Part shown: piece by piece, positions 50,981 through 59,330 of the stretch
How positions within the stretch are numbered: the first letter of the stretch is position 1
How the letters are laid out: each line of letters opens with the position of its first letter
NCBI RefSeq assembly: GCF_000717715.1
Contig: NZ_JOAI01000005.1
Span: 124,001 to 188,000 of the forward strand
Direction of reading: 5' to 3'
Length of the DNA: 64,000 bases
Source of the DNA: Streptomyces sp. NRRL B-24484
GTDB taxonomy: Bacteria; Actinomycetota; Actinomycetes; Streptomycetales; Streptomycetaceae
Program-made: the position numbers and the translations under genes
Notes under the pieces: model-generated
What the model was told of the DNA's origin: nothing
Seen by the model: the letters and a program-made list of their open reading frames with translations, nothing else
Databases searched by the model: none

Positions 50981-51599
50981 AGCCGCGGGCGGCGCCGGTC
51001 GGGTCGAGGCCGGCCTGCGCGGCGGCGTGCTCGACCAGTCGGATCAGCAGTTCCTTGCCGTCCTCGCGGCTGCGCGCGTCGCACAGCAGCACCGGGATGC
51101 CCGGGTCGAGGTCGAGGGCGGCGCGGACGTCGTCCGGCGCGTAGACCTCGGTGCCCTCGAAGCAGTTGACGGCGACCACGAAGGGGATGCGGCGCTGTTC
51201 GAAGAAGTCCACCGACGGGAAGGAGTCGGCGAGCCGCCGGGTGTCGGCGAGCACCACCGCGCCGAGCGCGCCCTGCGCCAGTTCGTCCCAGACGAACCAG
51301 AACCGGTCCTGGCCGGGGGTGCCGAAGAGGTAGAGCGCGAGGCCGGGCCGCAGGTCGATCCGGCCGAAGTCCATCGCGACGGTGGTGCTGCGCTTGGTCT
51401 CGACCCCGGCGGTGTCGTCGACCGGGCGGCCGCGCTCGCTGAGCAGCTCCTCGGTGCGCAGCGGGCGGATCTCGCTGACCGCCCCGACCAGGGTGGTCTT
51501 GCCGGCGCCGAAGCCGCCCGCGACGAGGATCTTCAGGGCCGTGGAGGACCAGAGGGGGGTGCGGGTGTCCGCAGGGGCGTCAGAGTGCACGGAGGCCAT
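50979..51599 (-). CDS. cvnD: Conservon GTPase (CvnD, Ras-like/Mgl-type)
   Basis: 206 residues. P-loop VAGGFGAGKTTLVGAVSE, the switch region TTVAMDFGRIDL with FGTPGQDRFWFVWDELAQGA, and NCFEG in the base-recognition position. With CvnA-C it forms the membrane-associated signalling complex that resembles eukaryotic G-protein systems. Start ATG 51599 overlaps cvnC by 20 nt. No cytochrome P450 follows, unlike some conservons. Confidence 0.9.
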   Translation of the reverse strand: MASVHSDAPADTRTPLWSSTALKILVAGGFGAGKTTLVGAVSEIRPLRTEELLSERGRPVDDTAGVETKRSTTVAMDFGRIDLRPGLALYLFGTPGQDRFWFVWDELAQGALGAVVLADTRRLADSFPSVDFFEQRRIPFVVAVNCFEGTEVYAPDDVRAALDLDPGIPVLLCDARSREDGKELLIRLVEHAAAQAGLDPTGAARG

Positions 51600-52077
51600 T
51601 GATCACGTCTCGCAGGAGTTGCTCGTCGGGTCGCTGGGCGAGCGGCACGGGCCGGGTCACGGTGATCAGCCCGGCGTCGTTGAGGTCGCCGAGCAGCACC
51701 CGGACGACGCTGACCGGCAGGTCGCAGTAGGAGCCGAGCTCGGCGACGCTCAGCGGTTCGTCGCGGCAGAGCGCCAGCAGGGCGTGGTGGGTGGCGTCGA
51801 GGGCGGGCTCGTGGTCGGCCCGGCCCCCGACGTCGGTGGCGCGCACCAGGGAGATGAGGTCGAACAGGCCGTCGTCGACCGGCCTGGCCGCCCGCCCCCT
51901 GGTCATCGAGAACAGCCGCACCACCGGCCCCGCGTCGTCGTCGAACCAGCGGTCGTCCGTGGCGCTGCGCGGCGTGAAGAGGTCGATCTCAGGCTCGGTG
52001 TCGTAGGGGTCGTCGTACGGGTCCTCGTACGGCCCGTCCTGCGGTGCGTCGTCCTCGGCGGCCATCCCGTCGCTCAT
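51580..52077 (-). CDS. cvnC: DUF742 protein (CvnC)
   Basis: 165 residues. DUF742 winged-helix-like core: VVRLFSMTRGRAAR, FDLISLVRATD, HHALLALCRDEPLSVAELGS, YCDLPVSVVRVLLGDLNDAG. The N-terminal ~45 residues are very acidic with EDPYDDPYD repeats. ATGA overlap (52074-52077) with cvnB. Confidence 0.9.
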   Translation of the reverse strand: MSDGMAAEDDAPQDGPYEDPYDDPYDTEPEIDLFTPRSATDDRWFDDDAGPVVRLFSMTRGRAARPVDDGLFDLISLVRATDVGGRADHEPALDATHHALLALCRDEPLSVAELGSYCDLPVSVVRVLLGDLNDAGLITVTRPVPLAQRPDEQLLRDVINGLRAL

Positions 52078-52493
52078 CTCCCTTGCGGGGCGGACTCGGT
52101 GCGCGGCTCTGAGGCCAGGTGCTCGCCGACCCGCTTGACCAGCAGAGCCATCTCGTAGGCGATCTGGCCGACGTCGGACTCGGCGTCGCTGAGCACGGCC
52201 AGGCAGCTGCCGTCGCCGGCCGCGGTGATGAAGAGGAAGGCCTCGTCGAGCTCCACCATCGTCTGCCGGACCCCGCCGACCCGGAAGTGCCGGCCGGCGC
52301 CCTTGGCCAGGCTGTGGAAACCGGAGGCGACGGCCGCGAGGTGCTCGGCGTCCTCGCGGGCGAGGCCGCTGGAGACGCCGGTCGCCAGACCGTCGCTGGA
52401 CAGGATCACCGCATGCCTCAGGGTCGCGACGCGGCCCACCAGGTCGTCCAGGAGCCAGTTCAGGTCTCCGGACGGCTGTGTCGTTGCGGTCAT
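52074..52493 (-). CDS. cvnB: Roadblock/LC7-domain protein (CvnB)
   Basis: 139 residues; one roadblock/LC7 domain: LNWLLDDLVGRVATLRHAVI, LSSDGLATGVSSGL, GGVRQTMVELDEAFLFITAA, SCLAVLSDAESDVGQIAYEM. It is expected to regulate the CvnD GTPase. The ATG overlaps the cvnA stop by 4 bp. Confidence 0.92.
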   Translation of the reverse strand: MTATTQPSGDLNWLLDDLVGRVATLRHAVILSSDGLATGVSSGLAREDAEHLAAVASGFHSLAKGAGRHFRVGGVRQTMVELDEAFLFITAAGDGSCLAVLSDAESDVGQIAYEMALLVKRVGEHLASEPRTESAPQGR

Positions 52494-55192
52494 TTCTCGG
52501 TTCCTTCCGCTGGGGCGGGTGGTGCGGGTGGTACGGGGTTTCCTTGACGTACGGGGTACAGCTGGGGCCGCGGGCGCGCGGCCGGCAGAGCAGGTGGGAC
52601 GGGTGCAGAGGGTAGCGCCACCCGGGGCGGTACGGGGACCCCGACCCGCGGTCGACCGGATTGCGGTGGTTCTGGGGCGTCGGGCAGGTCCGGCACCACG
52701 GTCAGCGAGGCGGGCTGCAGGCGGTCGCCGCGGCCGCGGGCGTAGCCGCGCTGGAAGGAGGCGAAGGCGGCCCGGGCCTCCTCCGGCGAGCGCTCGCGGA
52801 CGGGCTCGGCGGCCTGCTGCCCGCCCTCGTGCCGCAGCTGGGGGGCGAGGCTGGCCTGCCGGACGCGCTTGGGCAGCAGTCCGCCGGCGACCGGCGCGGC
52901 GGGCTCCCCGGGCGCCGGGACGGCCACCGGGGCGGGCCCGATGGCGGGGGCCCCGGCCGGTGCAGCGGTCTCCGGAGTCCCGTCGGTGCCGTCCGTGCGG
53001 CGGTGGCGGCCGGTGCCGGCCTCCTGGTCCGGCACGAGTGCGGGGCCGCCGGCGCGGCGGCGCGGCAGGCCGCCGGGGGTGGCGGCCGGCTCGGCGCTGG
53101 AGGGCTTCGGGCCGCCGGTGATCCGCGGGGCGCTGCGCGCCCGGGCGGCGCGGCCGGTGCCGCCGGCGCCTGCCGCGGACCCGGCGCCTGCGCCTGTCCC
53201 TGCTCCGGCCCCGGCCCCGGCCCCGGAGGGGACGGCAGCGGCCGGACGGGCCGGCTCGGCCGCCGGGCGGCCGGAGAACTGGTCGGCCATCACCTCGTTG
53301 GCGTCGGCCAGCAGCTCGCGCGGGACGAGGACGACGGCGGTGGAGCCGCCGTACGGCGAGGGCCGCAGGTGCACCCGGATGCCGTGCCGGCGGGCGAGGC
53401 GGCTGACCACGAAGAGGCCGAGCCGGTCGGTGTCGGCGAGGTCGAACTCCTGCTCCACCGCGAGCCGCTGGTTGATCTCCTCCAGCGCGTGCTCGCTCAG
53501 GCCGAGGCCGCGGTCGTCGATCTCCAGGCAGAAGCCGTGCGCGACGACCTCGCCCTGGACGGTGACCTGGGCGTGCGGCGGGGAGAAGACCGTGGCGTTC
53601 TCGATGAGTTCGGCGACGAGGTGGGTGACGTCGGCGACCGCGCTGCCGAGCAGGCCGGTGCCGGGGAACGGCCGGACGATCACCCGGGCGTAGTCCTCGA
53701 CCTCGCCGACCGCGGCCCGCACCACGTCGACCATCCGGACGGGCTTGCGCCAGGCGCGGCCGGGCGAGCCGCCGGAGAGGATGATCAGGCCCTCGGAGTG
53801 CCGCCGCATGCGGGTGGTGAGGTGGTCGAGCCGGAAGAGGTCCTCCAGCTCGGTCGGGTCCTCGGTGCGGCGTTCCATCGCGTCCAGCAGGGTGAGCTGG
53901 CGGTGCAGCAGCACCTGGCTGCGGCGGGCGAGGTTGACGAAGACGGCGGCGACGCCGCGACGCAGTTCGGCCTGCTCGACGAGGGCCTCCACGGCGACCA
54001 CCTGCACGTCGTGGAAGGCCCGGCCGACCTGGCCGATCTCGGCGGGGCCGAACTCGAGGTCGGGCGTCTCGGCCGCGACGTCCACGCTCTCGCCGCGGCG
54101 CAGCCGTCCCATCATCTGCGGCAGCCGGGTGCCGGAGAGCTCCTGGGCGGCGTTGCGCAGCGCCACGAGCTCGCGGACGTGGCCGCGGCCGATCCGGTAG
54201 GAGATGAGGACGGAGAGGACGACCGCGAGCAGACCGATCAGGCCGGCGACGGCGCCGCGGACGATCTGGTTGATCGCGTAGGACTCGGCGCGCTCCCCGA
54301 TCCGGTCGGCGAGCCGGGTGTTGAGGTCGGCGTAGGAGGTGAGCACCGGGGTCGCGGACTCGCGCCACGGGTCCTTGGGGTTGGCGTGGACGGCGGCGGC
54401 GCGCTGCACCGAGGAGTCGAAGTTGGCCTCGGCGGCGGCGAGCGCCATCCAGTTGTCGGAGCCGCGCAGGTCGGCGTAGTCGCGCTGGTCGGTGAGGTCG
54501 AGCTCGCCGGCGTAGACGCTGAACAGCGCCTGCTGGGAGTGCATGTTGTCCAGCGCGACCTGGATCATCTCGTCGCCGGGCTTGTCGGTGACCCGGAGCG
54601 CCTGCATCGCGGCGACCTCGCAGGAGAGGTACTCGCGGGCGCGGACGAGTTCGGTGAGCAGCATGGTCTGCCGGGGCAGCTGGCCGCTCTGCCGGCCGGC
54701 GAAGGAGGAGCGGAACGGGAAGACGGTCTCCACCAGGTCGCTGTAGGCGAGCAGCTCGTGGTCCCAGCTGACGACGTCGCGCAGGGCCTGGCCGCGTATC
54801 GCGGAGAGCTGGTCGGCGGCGGTGAGGACGTCCTGGTACTTCGTCCGCTGCTGGGCGTCGAGCCTGCCGAGCGCCTCGGTGTCGTTGAGGTAGCGCAGTT
54901 CGCGCAGGCTGTGGTCGGTGGCGGCCTGGGCGTGCTCGTAGGCGTCCTTGTTGGCCTGCGAGCCGGGGTCGGCGAGGCGGAGGACGGCGGCGCGGCGCTC
55001 TTCCTGGAGATCCAGGGTGTACTGGTCGACCGGCTTGACCAGTTCATGGAAAGATGAGCTCACGTCGAACTGGCTGCGGACGTCCCCGGTGGTGACCAGG
55101 GTCGCGTAGACCCACAGCCCGGTGAGCGCCACGATGGGCACCATGAGCAGCGCGATGATCTTCGCGCGGATCGAGCTGCTGCGCAGACGCAT
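52490..55192 (-). CDS. cvnA: Nitrate-sensor-like histidine kinase (CvnA)
   Basis: 900 residues. Membrane helix 1 (about 9-30), an extracellular nitrate/nitrite-sensing-type helical domain (SSFHELVKPVDQYTLDLQEE), membrane helix 2 near 310-335, a HAMP-like linker and a HATPase domain with N-box VAELIENATVFSPPHAQVTV and DTDRLGLFVVSRLARRHGIR. The dimerisation His region is MERRTEDPTELEDLFRLDHLT; as in other conservon kinases the usual phosphorylated His is uncertain. The last ~280 residues are a Pro/Ala/Gly-rich, probably disordered tail. ATG 55192 gives the N-terminal basic-then-hydrophobic start. Confidence 0.88.
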   Translation of the reverse strand: MRLRSSSIRAKIIALLMVPIVALTGLWVYATLVTTGDVRSQFDVSSSFHELVKPVDQYTLDLQEERRAAVLRLADPGSQANKDAYEHAQAATDHSLRELRYLNDTEALGRLDAQQRTKYQDVLTAADQLSAIRGQALRDVVSWDHELLAYSDLVETVFPFRSSFAGRQSGQLPRQTMLLTELVRAREYLSCEVAAMQALRVTDKPGDEMIQVALDNMHSQQALFSVYAGELDLTDQRDYADLRGSDNWMALAAAEANFDSSVQRAAAVHANPKDPWRESATPVLTSYADLNTRLADRIGERAESYAINQIVRGAVAGLIGLLAVVLSVLISYRIGRGHVRELVALRNAAQELSGTRLPQMMGRLRRGESVDVAAETPDLEFGPAEIGQVGRAFHDVQVVAVEALVEQAELRRGVAAVFVNLARRSQVLLHRQLTLLDAMERRTEDPTELEDLFRLDHLTTRMRRHSEGLIILSGGSPGRAWRKPVRMVDVVRAAVGEVEDYARVIVRPFPGTGLLGSAVADVTHLVAELIENATVFSPPHAQVTVQGEVVAHGFCLEIDDRGLGLSEHALEEINQRLAVEQEFDLADTDRLGLFVVSRLARRHGIRVHLRPSPYGGSTAVVLVPRELLADANEVMADQFSGRPAAEPARPAAAVPSGAGAGAGAGTGAGAGSAAGAGGTGRAARARSAPRITGGPKPSSAEPAATPGGLPRRRAGGPALVPDQEAGTGRHRRTDGTDGTPETAAPAGAPAIGPAPVAVPAPGEPAAPVAGGLLPKRVRQASLAPQLRHEGGQQAAEPVRERSPEEARAAFASFQRGYARGRGDRLQPASLTVVPDLPDAPEPPQSGRPRVGVPVPPRVALPSAPVPPALPAARPRPQLYPVRQGNPVPPAPPAPAEGTEK

Positions 55193-55559
55193 GGGGTCCT
55201 CGGTCGGGATGGAGCCAAGCGCGGACAGGGGTGCGGGTCGGGCGGGCGCTCGCGCCTCCCCGATCGGGCATGGGTGTCCCGGCAGGGGGCCGGGCCGTCG
55301 GATCTGCGTGACTCTACACCGCGCTGACCACCCGTTCGAAGGGTCACAGCCATCCCTGCCGGCGCCTGTCCGATTGATCCGGGATTGCTCCTTCGGCGAC
55401 CGCTCTCCGCTGTCACCGGGGGGTGCACTCGGTGCCGATCGCGCCGGTGCGTCCCCGGGCCTCTGGGCAGCGCGGCCGGAGATCCGGTAGCTTCGCTGCC
55501 GATCCGTCCGCCGGCCGGGAAGGCCGACCGCGCGGGGGAAGACGGGGATCGGGGGCGGT
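55193..55559. promoter_or_regulatory. Divergent region between cvnA and the acyl-CoA synthetase
   Basis: 367 nt without a gene. On the minus strand TAGAGT (55311-55316) could be a cvnA -10 box, about 120 nt from its start, but the matching -35 is poor. No strong repeat found. Confidence 0.35.
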
Positions 55560-57380
55560 GTGCGCGAGGTCAGCAGCCCCGCCCTGTCCGAGCCGGCCGC
55601 CGGCGGGCTCGCCGACTCGGTGTTCGACACCGCCGAGCAGAGTCCGGGGCTGATCCAGCTCTCCCGGCTCGTCGACGGGGTCTGGCAGCCGGTGACGGCG
55701 CTCCGCTTCCGCGACCAGGTGCTCGCCCTCGCCAAGGGGCTGCTCACCCGGGGCGTGCGCTACGGGGACCGGGTCGCCGTCATGTCCGGCACCTGCTACG
55801 AGTGGACGCTCTTCGACTACGCGCTCTGGGCGATCGGGGCGATCCCCGTCCCGGTGTACCCGACCTCGGCGCCCGAGCAGGTCCGCTGGATCCTCGCCGA
55901 GACGCAGGCGGTGGCCTGCGTGGTGGAGCACGAGGACCACGCGATGACGGTCGGCGCGGTCTGCGACGCACTGCCGGAGCTCACCGGCATCTGGCAGCTG
56001 GACCGGGACTGCGTCGGCACGCTGATCGAGGACGGCCGGGGCGTCCCGGACGCACTGGTGCACCGCCAGCGGCTCGGGGTCACCGCGGAGAGCATCGCCA
56101 CCGTCATCTACACCTCGGGGACCACCGGCCGCCCGAAGGGCTGCCTGCTCACCCACGGCAACTTCACCACCGAGGCGGACGCCCTGCTGGAGGGCTGGGG
56201 CGAGATCTTCCGGGACACCGGCGGCGTGCCGCCGGCCACCCTGCTCTTCCTGCCGCTGGCGCACGTCTACGGCCGGATGGTGCAGGTCGCCGCCGTCCGC
56301 GGCGGCATCCGGATCGGCCACCACGGGCAGCTGACCACGGACAGCCTGCTGCCGGCGCTGGAGTCCTTCCGCCCGACCTTCCTGCACGCCGTGCCGTACG
56401 TCTTCGAGAAGATCTACCAGCGCGCCCGGGAGCGGGCGGAGGAGGCCGGCAAGGCCGAGCTGTTCGACCTGGCCGCGGAGACGGCGATCTCCTGGGCCGC
56501 CGCCCGCGAGCGGAAGGCGCTCGGCCACGGCCCGGGGCCGAGCCCGGCGCTGCGGGTGCGCCACGCCGCGTACGACCGGCTGGTGTACCAGCGGCTGCGG
56601 GGGGTGCTCGGCGGGCGGGTGCGCAACATCATGTCCGGCGGCTCGACGCTGGGCCGCGAGCTCGGCCTGTTCTTCGCCGGGGCCGGCATGACGGTGTACG
56701 AGGGGTACGGGCTGACCGAGACCACCGCCGCGGTGACGGCGAACCCGCCGGGGCGGCCGAAGTTCGGCACGGTGGGCCGACCGGTGCCCGGGGCGGCGGT
56801 GGCGATCGCCGACGACGGCGAGGTGTGGGTGACCGGCGGCACGGTGTTCTCCGGCTACCTCAACCACCCGCGGTGCACCGAGGCGGCGCTCGTCCGGGGC
56901 TGGCTGGCCACCGGCGACATCGGCCGGCTGGACGAGGACGGCTACCTCACCATCACCGGCCGCAAGAAGGAACTGATCGTCACCAGCAGCGGCAAGAACC
57001 TCGCGCCGGGCGCCCTGGAGGAGCGGGTGCGCTCGCACCCGCTGGTGGCCCAGTGCCTGGTGGTCGGCGACGACCGCCCGTACGTGGCGGCGCTGATCAC
57101 CCTGGACCCGCAGGCCCTGGCGCACTGGCTGAAGCTGCGCGGCCGCGCGCAGCTGGACGTGTGGGGCGCGCTCGCCGACACCGAGCTGCACGGGGAGATC
57201 CAGCGGGCGGTCGCGGCGGCCAACACCGCCGTCTCGCGGGCCGAGTCGATCCGCGCCTTCCGGCTGCTGCCCAAGGAGTTCAGCGCCGAGGACGGCCTGC
57301 TGACGCCCTCGCTGAAGATGCGGCGCAGCGCGATCCAGGCCTACTACGCGGAGGACATCGAGGAGCTGTACGCGCCCTGA
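55560..57380 (+). CDS. Long-chain acyl-CoA synthetase / AMP-dependent ligase
   Basis: 606 residues from GTG 55560. ANL-family motifs in order: VIYTSGTTGRPKGCLLTHGN (near 181-200), GYGLTETTAAVTANPPGRPK (near 381), TGDIGRLDEDGYLTITGRKK with ELIVTSSGKN (near 450-480), and the catalytic C-terminal Lys in LTPSLKMRR. It activates a fatty acid to acyl-AMP and acyl-CoA. Single-gene unit with a hairpin after the stop. ACSL-type (longer linker, late LTPSLK motif) rather than acetyl-CoA synthetase. Confidence 0.88.
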   Translation: MREVSSPALSEPAAGGLADSVFDTAEQSPGLIQLSRLVDGVWQPVTALRFRDQVLALAKGLLTRGVRYGDRVAVMSGTCYEWTLFDYALWAIGAIPVPVYPTSAPEQVRWILAETQAVACVVEHEDHAMTVGAVCDALPELTGIWQLDRDCVGTLIEDGRGVPDALVHRQRLGVTAESIATVIYTSGTTGRPKGCLLTHGNFTTEADALLEGWGEIFRDTGGVPPATLLFLPLAHVYGRMVQVAAVRGGIRIGHHGQLTTDSLLPALESFRPTFLHAVPYVFEKIYQRARERAEEAGKAELFDLAAETAISWAAARERKALGHGPGPSPALRVRHAAYDRLVYQRLRGVLGGRVRNIMSGGSTLGRELGLFFAGAGMTVYEGYGLTETTAAVTANPPGRPKFGTVGRPVPGAAVAIADDGEVWVTGGTVFSGYLNHPRCTEAALVRGWLATGDIGRLDEDGYLTITGRKKELIVTSSGKNLAPGALEERVRSHPLVAQCLVVGDDRPYVAALITLDPQALAHWLKLRGRAQLDVWGALADTELHGEIQRAVAAANTAVSRAESIRAFRLLPKEFSAEDGLLTPSLKMRRSAIQAYYAEDIEELYAP

Positions 57381-57381
57381 C

Positions 57382-57420
57382 GGCCCGCCGCGCGCCGCGG
57401 TGCCGCGGGCACGGCGGGCC
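57382..57420. terminator. Hairpin between acyl-CoA synthetase and lipase
   Basis: A 9-bp stem (57382-57390 with 57412-57420) with an inner CCGCGG/CCGCGG pairing starts 1 nt after the synthetase stop; the two genes converge. Confidence 0.65.
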
Positions 57421-57428
57421 GGTGGGGG

Positions 57429-58226
57429 TCAGGCCGCGGCGCTGAACGACGGCAGGTAGCCGCCGGACTGCCCGGCCTTGTTCGGGTGGTAGCTCTCGTC
57501 GACGGGCAGCGTGGTGCTGTTGAGCCACTGGGTGGACGAGCCGCAGATCTCGTGCTCGGTGAAGATGCTCCGGACGTCCTTGAAGGTGAAGCCGGCGTCG
57601 GCCGCGCGCTTGGCGATGACCGAGTCCAGGGTGTCGGCGGCGCCGTTGATCGCGGTGCGCTTGGTGTCGCCGATGCCGAAGATGCAGTTGCCGCCGATCT
57701 TGTAGAGGTGCGGGTAGCCGAGCACCACGACGTGCGCGTTGGGGGCCTTGCTGCGGATCGCCGAGTACACCGCGTCGAGCTGGCCGGGCAGCGTGGTGGT
57801 GGCGTAGGACTTCGCGGTCGCCACCGCGCTCAGGCAGCTGCTCTCGGAGTTGAGCACGCAGGTCTGCATGGTGCTGGCGAAGCCGGCGTCGTTGCCGCCG
57901 ATGGTGATACTGACCAGGGTGGTGCTCGAACTGAGGGCGGAGACCTGGTTGTTCAGCACGTCGCCGGTCTTCGCGCCGGAGCAGGCGACGAAGCTGAACG
58001 AGGTGGGGGCGTTCGCGTTCTTCCAGAGGTACGGGTAGGCATTGGTGCTTCGCTTGCAACTGCCGCTGTCACCGGTGTAGCTGCCCGCCCCGACGCCCGC
58101 GGAGTACGAGTCGCCCAGGGCGACGTAGCGTGCTCCGGCGGCCGAGGCGTCGGTGGCGGTGAACAGGGTGGCGAGGGAGAGCGCGAGCGCCGTGGCCGCG
58201 ACGGGCAGGACTCTGGTGCGAGGCAT
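57429..58226 (-). CDS. Secreted SGNH/GDSL lipase
   Basis: 265 residues. Signal peptide (PRTRVLPVAATALALSLATL, cleavage after ASA) and a mature SGNH hydrolase: block I ALGDSYSAGVG with the Ser, block II ACSGAKTGDV, block III IGGNDAGF, block V with catalytic His in DESYHPNKAGQ. Six Cys in the mature part can form three disulfides, as in known secreted Streptomyces lipases/esterases of this length. ATG 58226 has GGAGG 7-8 nt upstream. AT-rich palindromes precede it. Confidence 0.9.
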   Translation of the reverse strand: MPRTRVLPVAATALALSLATLFTATDASAAGARYVALGDSYSAGVGAGSYTGDSGSCKRSTNAYPYLWKNANAPTSFSFVACSGAKTGDVLNNQVSALSSSTTLVSITIGGNDAGFASTMQTCVLNSESSCLSAVATAKSYATTTLPGQLDAVYSAIRSKAPNAHVVVLGYPHLYKIGGNCIFGIGDTKRTAINGAADTLDSVIAKRAADAGFTFKDVRSIFTEHEICGSSTQWLNSTTLPVDESYHPNKAGQSGGYLPSFSAAA

Positions 58227-58280
58227 GGGGGAACCTCCGGGTGGGGGGGTGAATGCAATCCGGAAGTGGGGGTGACCCGG

Positions 58281-58296
58281 ATCACACTGTTGTGAT
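58281..58296. promoter_or_regulatory. ATCACA-N4-TGTGAT inverted repeat upstream of the lipase
   Basis: A perfect 6-bp inverted repeat with 4-nt spacer, 55 nt upstream of the lipase start, in an AT-rich patch. Operator candidate; family of the regulator unknown. Confidence 0.4.
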
Positions 58297-58338
58297 ACCA
58301 GGCAGTAGCCTCGCCGGATAGTGCCCATGCCAAAGTTG

Positions 58339-58435
58339 TTGACGGAGCGTCGGATGTGGCACCGTCACGTCACCGCGGTGCCATCCGGAATTCCGATGGA
58401 CAGCTTTTCTGAAAGCGGGATTGACGGATCGTCAA
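58339..58435. promoter_or_regulatory. Two TTGACGGA(G/T)CGTC motifs and a hairpin
   Basis: TTGACGGAGCGTCGG (58339-58353) and the perfect palindrome TTGACGGATCGTCAA (58421-58435) lie 82 nt apart between the lipase and NUDIX genes. Between them CGGATGTGGCACC/GGTGCCATCCG (58351-58363/58377-58387) can form a bulged stem, perhaps the NUDIX terminator. Confidence 0.4.
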
Positions 58436-58448
58436 AGGATCCCGGGGG

Positions 58449-59048
58449 TCACCCGAAGAGGGCGCAGCCGGCCGGCGGGAGCTCCTCGATCGTCTCGTTC
58501 GCGGCGGCGGGCACGCCGAGGTGCACCACCGCGGCGGCCACCGCCGCCCGCGCCTGGCGGACGCCCTGCGGCCCCCAGCCGAGCAGTTCGACCGCCAGTC
58601 CCGGCGCGACCAGCAGCCGCCGGTAGTGCCGGCCCGAGGCCGGGTCCGGCTGCGAGGTGCCCACCCGGCGCAGCGCCGCCGCCATCCGGACCCGGGCGCA
58701 CTCGTGCCCGCCGTTCGCCGAGCCCACCCGGTCGTACAGGTAGCCGAGGTACCAGGGGCGGCCGATCACCGCCTGCGCCTCCTCGCCGGCCTCCCGGGCG
58801 AGCGCCGCGGCCGGGTCTCCCCCGTCCTCCGGCTCCAGCGAGCCGCCGGGCAGGCTGACGATGCCGTCCCTCGGGTTGACCAGGGTGAGCACCCGCCCGT
58901 CCGGGGCGAACAGCCAGCCCCAGGACTGCTTGACCGGCAGACCGGCCGGGACGTCCTCGCCGGGCCGCCACGGCCAGCCGGCGATCGGCCGGCGCCGGAC
59001 CTTCCCGAGCAGGTCGGCGATCTCCGCGCTGTACTCGATGCGGTTCAC
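58449..59048 (-). CDS. NUDIX hydrolase
   Basis: 199 residues. The NUDIX box is complete: GGSLEPEDGGDPAAALAREA then GEEAQAV (G-x5-E-x7-R-E-x-x-E-E). The substrate is unclear; the HECARVRMAAALRRVG segment follows the box as in other actinomycete NUDIX proteins of ~200 residues. Single gene. Confidence 0.85.
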   Translation of the reverse strand: MNRIEYSAEIADLLGKVRRRPIAGWPWRPGEDVPAGLPVKQSWGWLFAPDGRVLTLVNPRDGIVSLPGGSLEPEDGGDPAAALAREAGEEAQAVIGRPWYLGYLYDRVGSANGGHECARVRMAAALRRVGTSQPDPASGRHYRRLLVAPGLAVELLGWGPQGVRQARAAVAAAVVHLGVPAAANETIEELPPAGCALFG

Positions 59049-59330
59049 GCGTGTCCCCTCCGGTCCCGGGCCGCCGGCGCGCCCGGTCGGCGGCCGGGGA
59101 GCGGATGCGGCGGGCCGCCGCCCGCTCCGACTGTTGATCTTCCCCGAACATCCGGTCGATGAACAGTCCTGGCCGCCGCCCGGGGCACACCCCGCGCCGC
59201 CGCCGGGCCGGCGCCGCGACCCTACCGCCCGTCACCGACCGTCCGCCCGGAGTCACGGACCGGCATCGGCCCCGGCGGCCGCCGCCCGACAGGGCCTGGT
59301 TGTCGGCATCGCCCGTTATGGTCGATGACC

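Noticed and set aside
55311..55316. TAGAGT as the cvnA -10 box
   Set aside because: No acceptable -35 at 16-18 nt, so it is only mentioned in the intergenic entry.
52490..55747. A longer cvnA start beyond 55192
   Set aside because: The added ~185 residues cover the divergent promoter region and precede the signal-anchor helix, which must be N-terminal.
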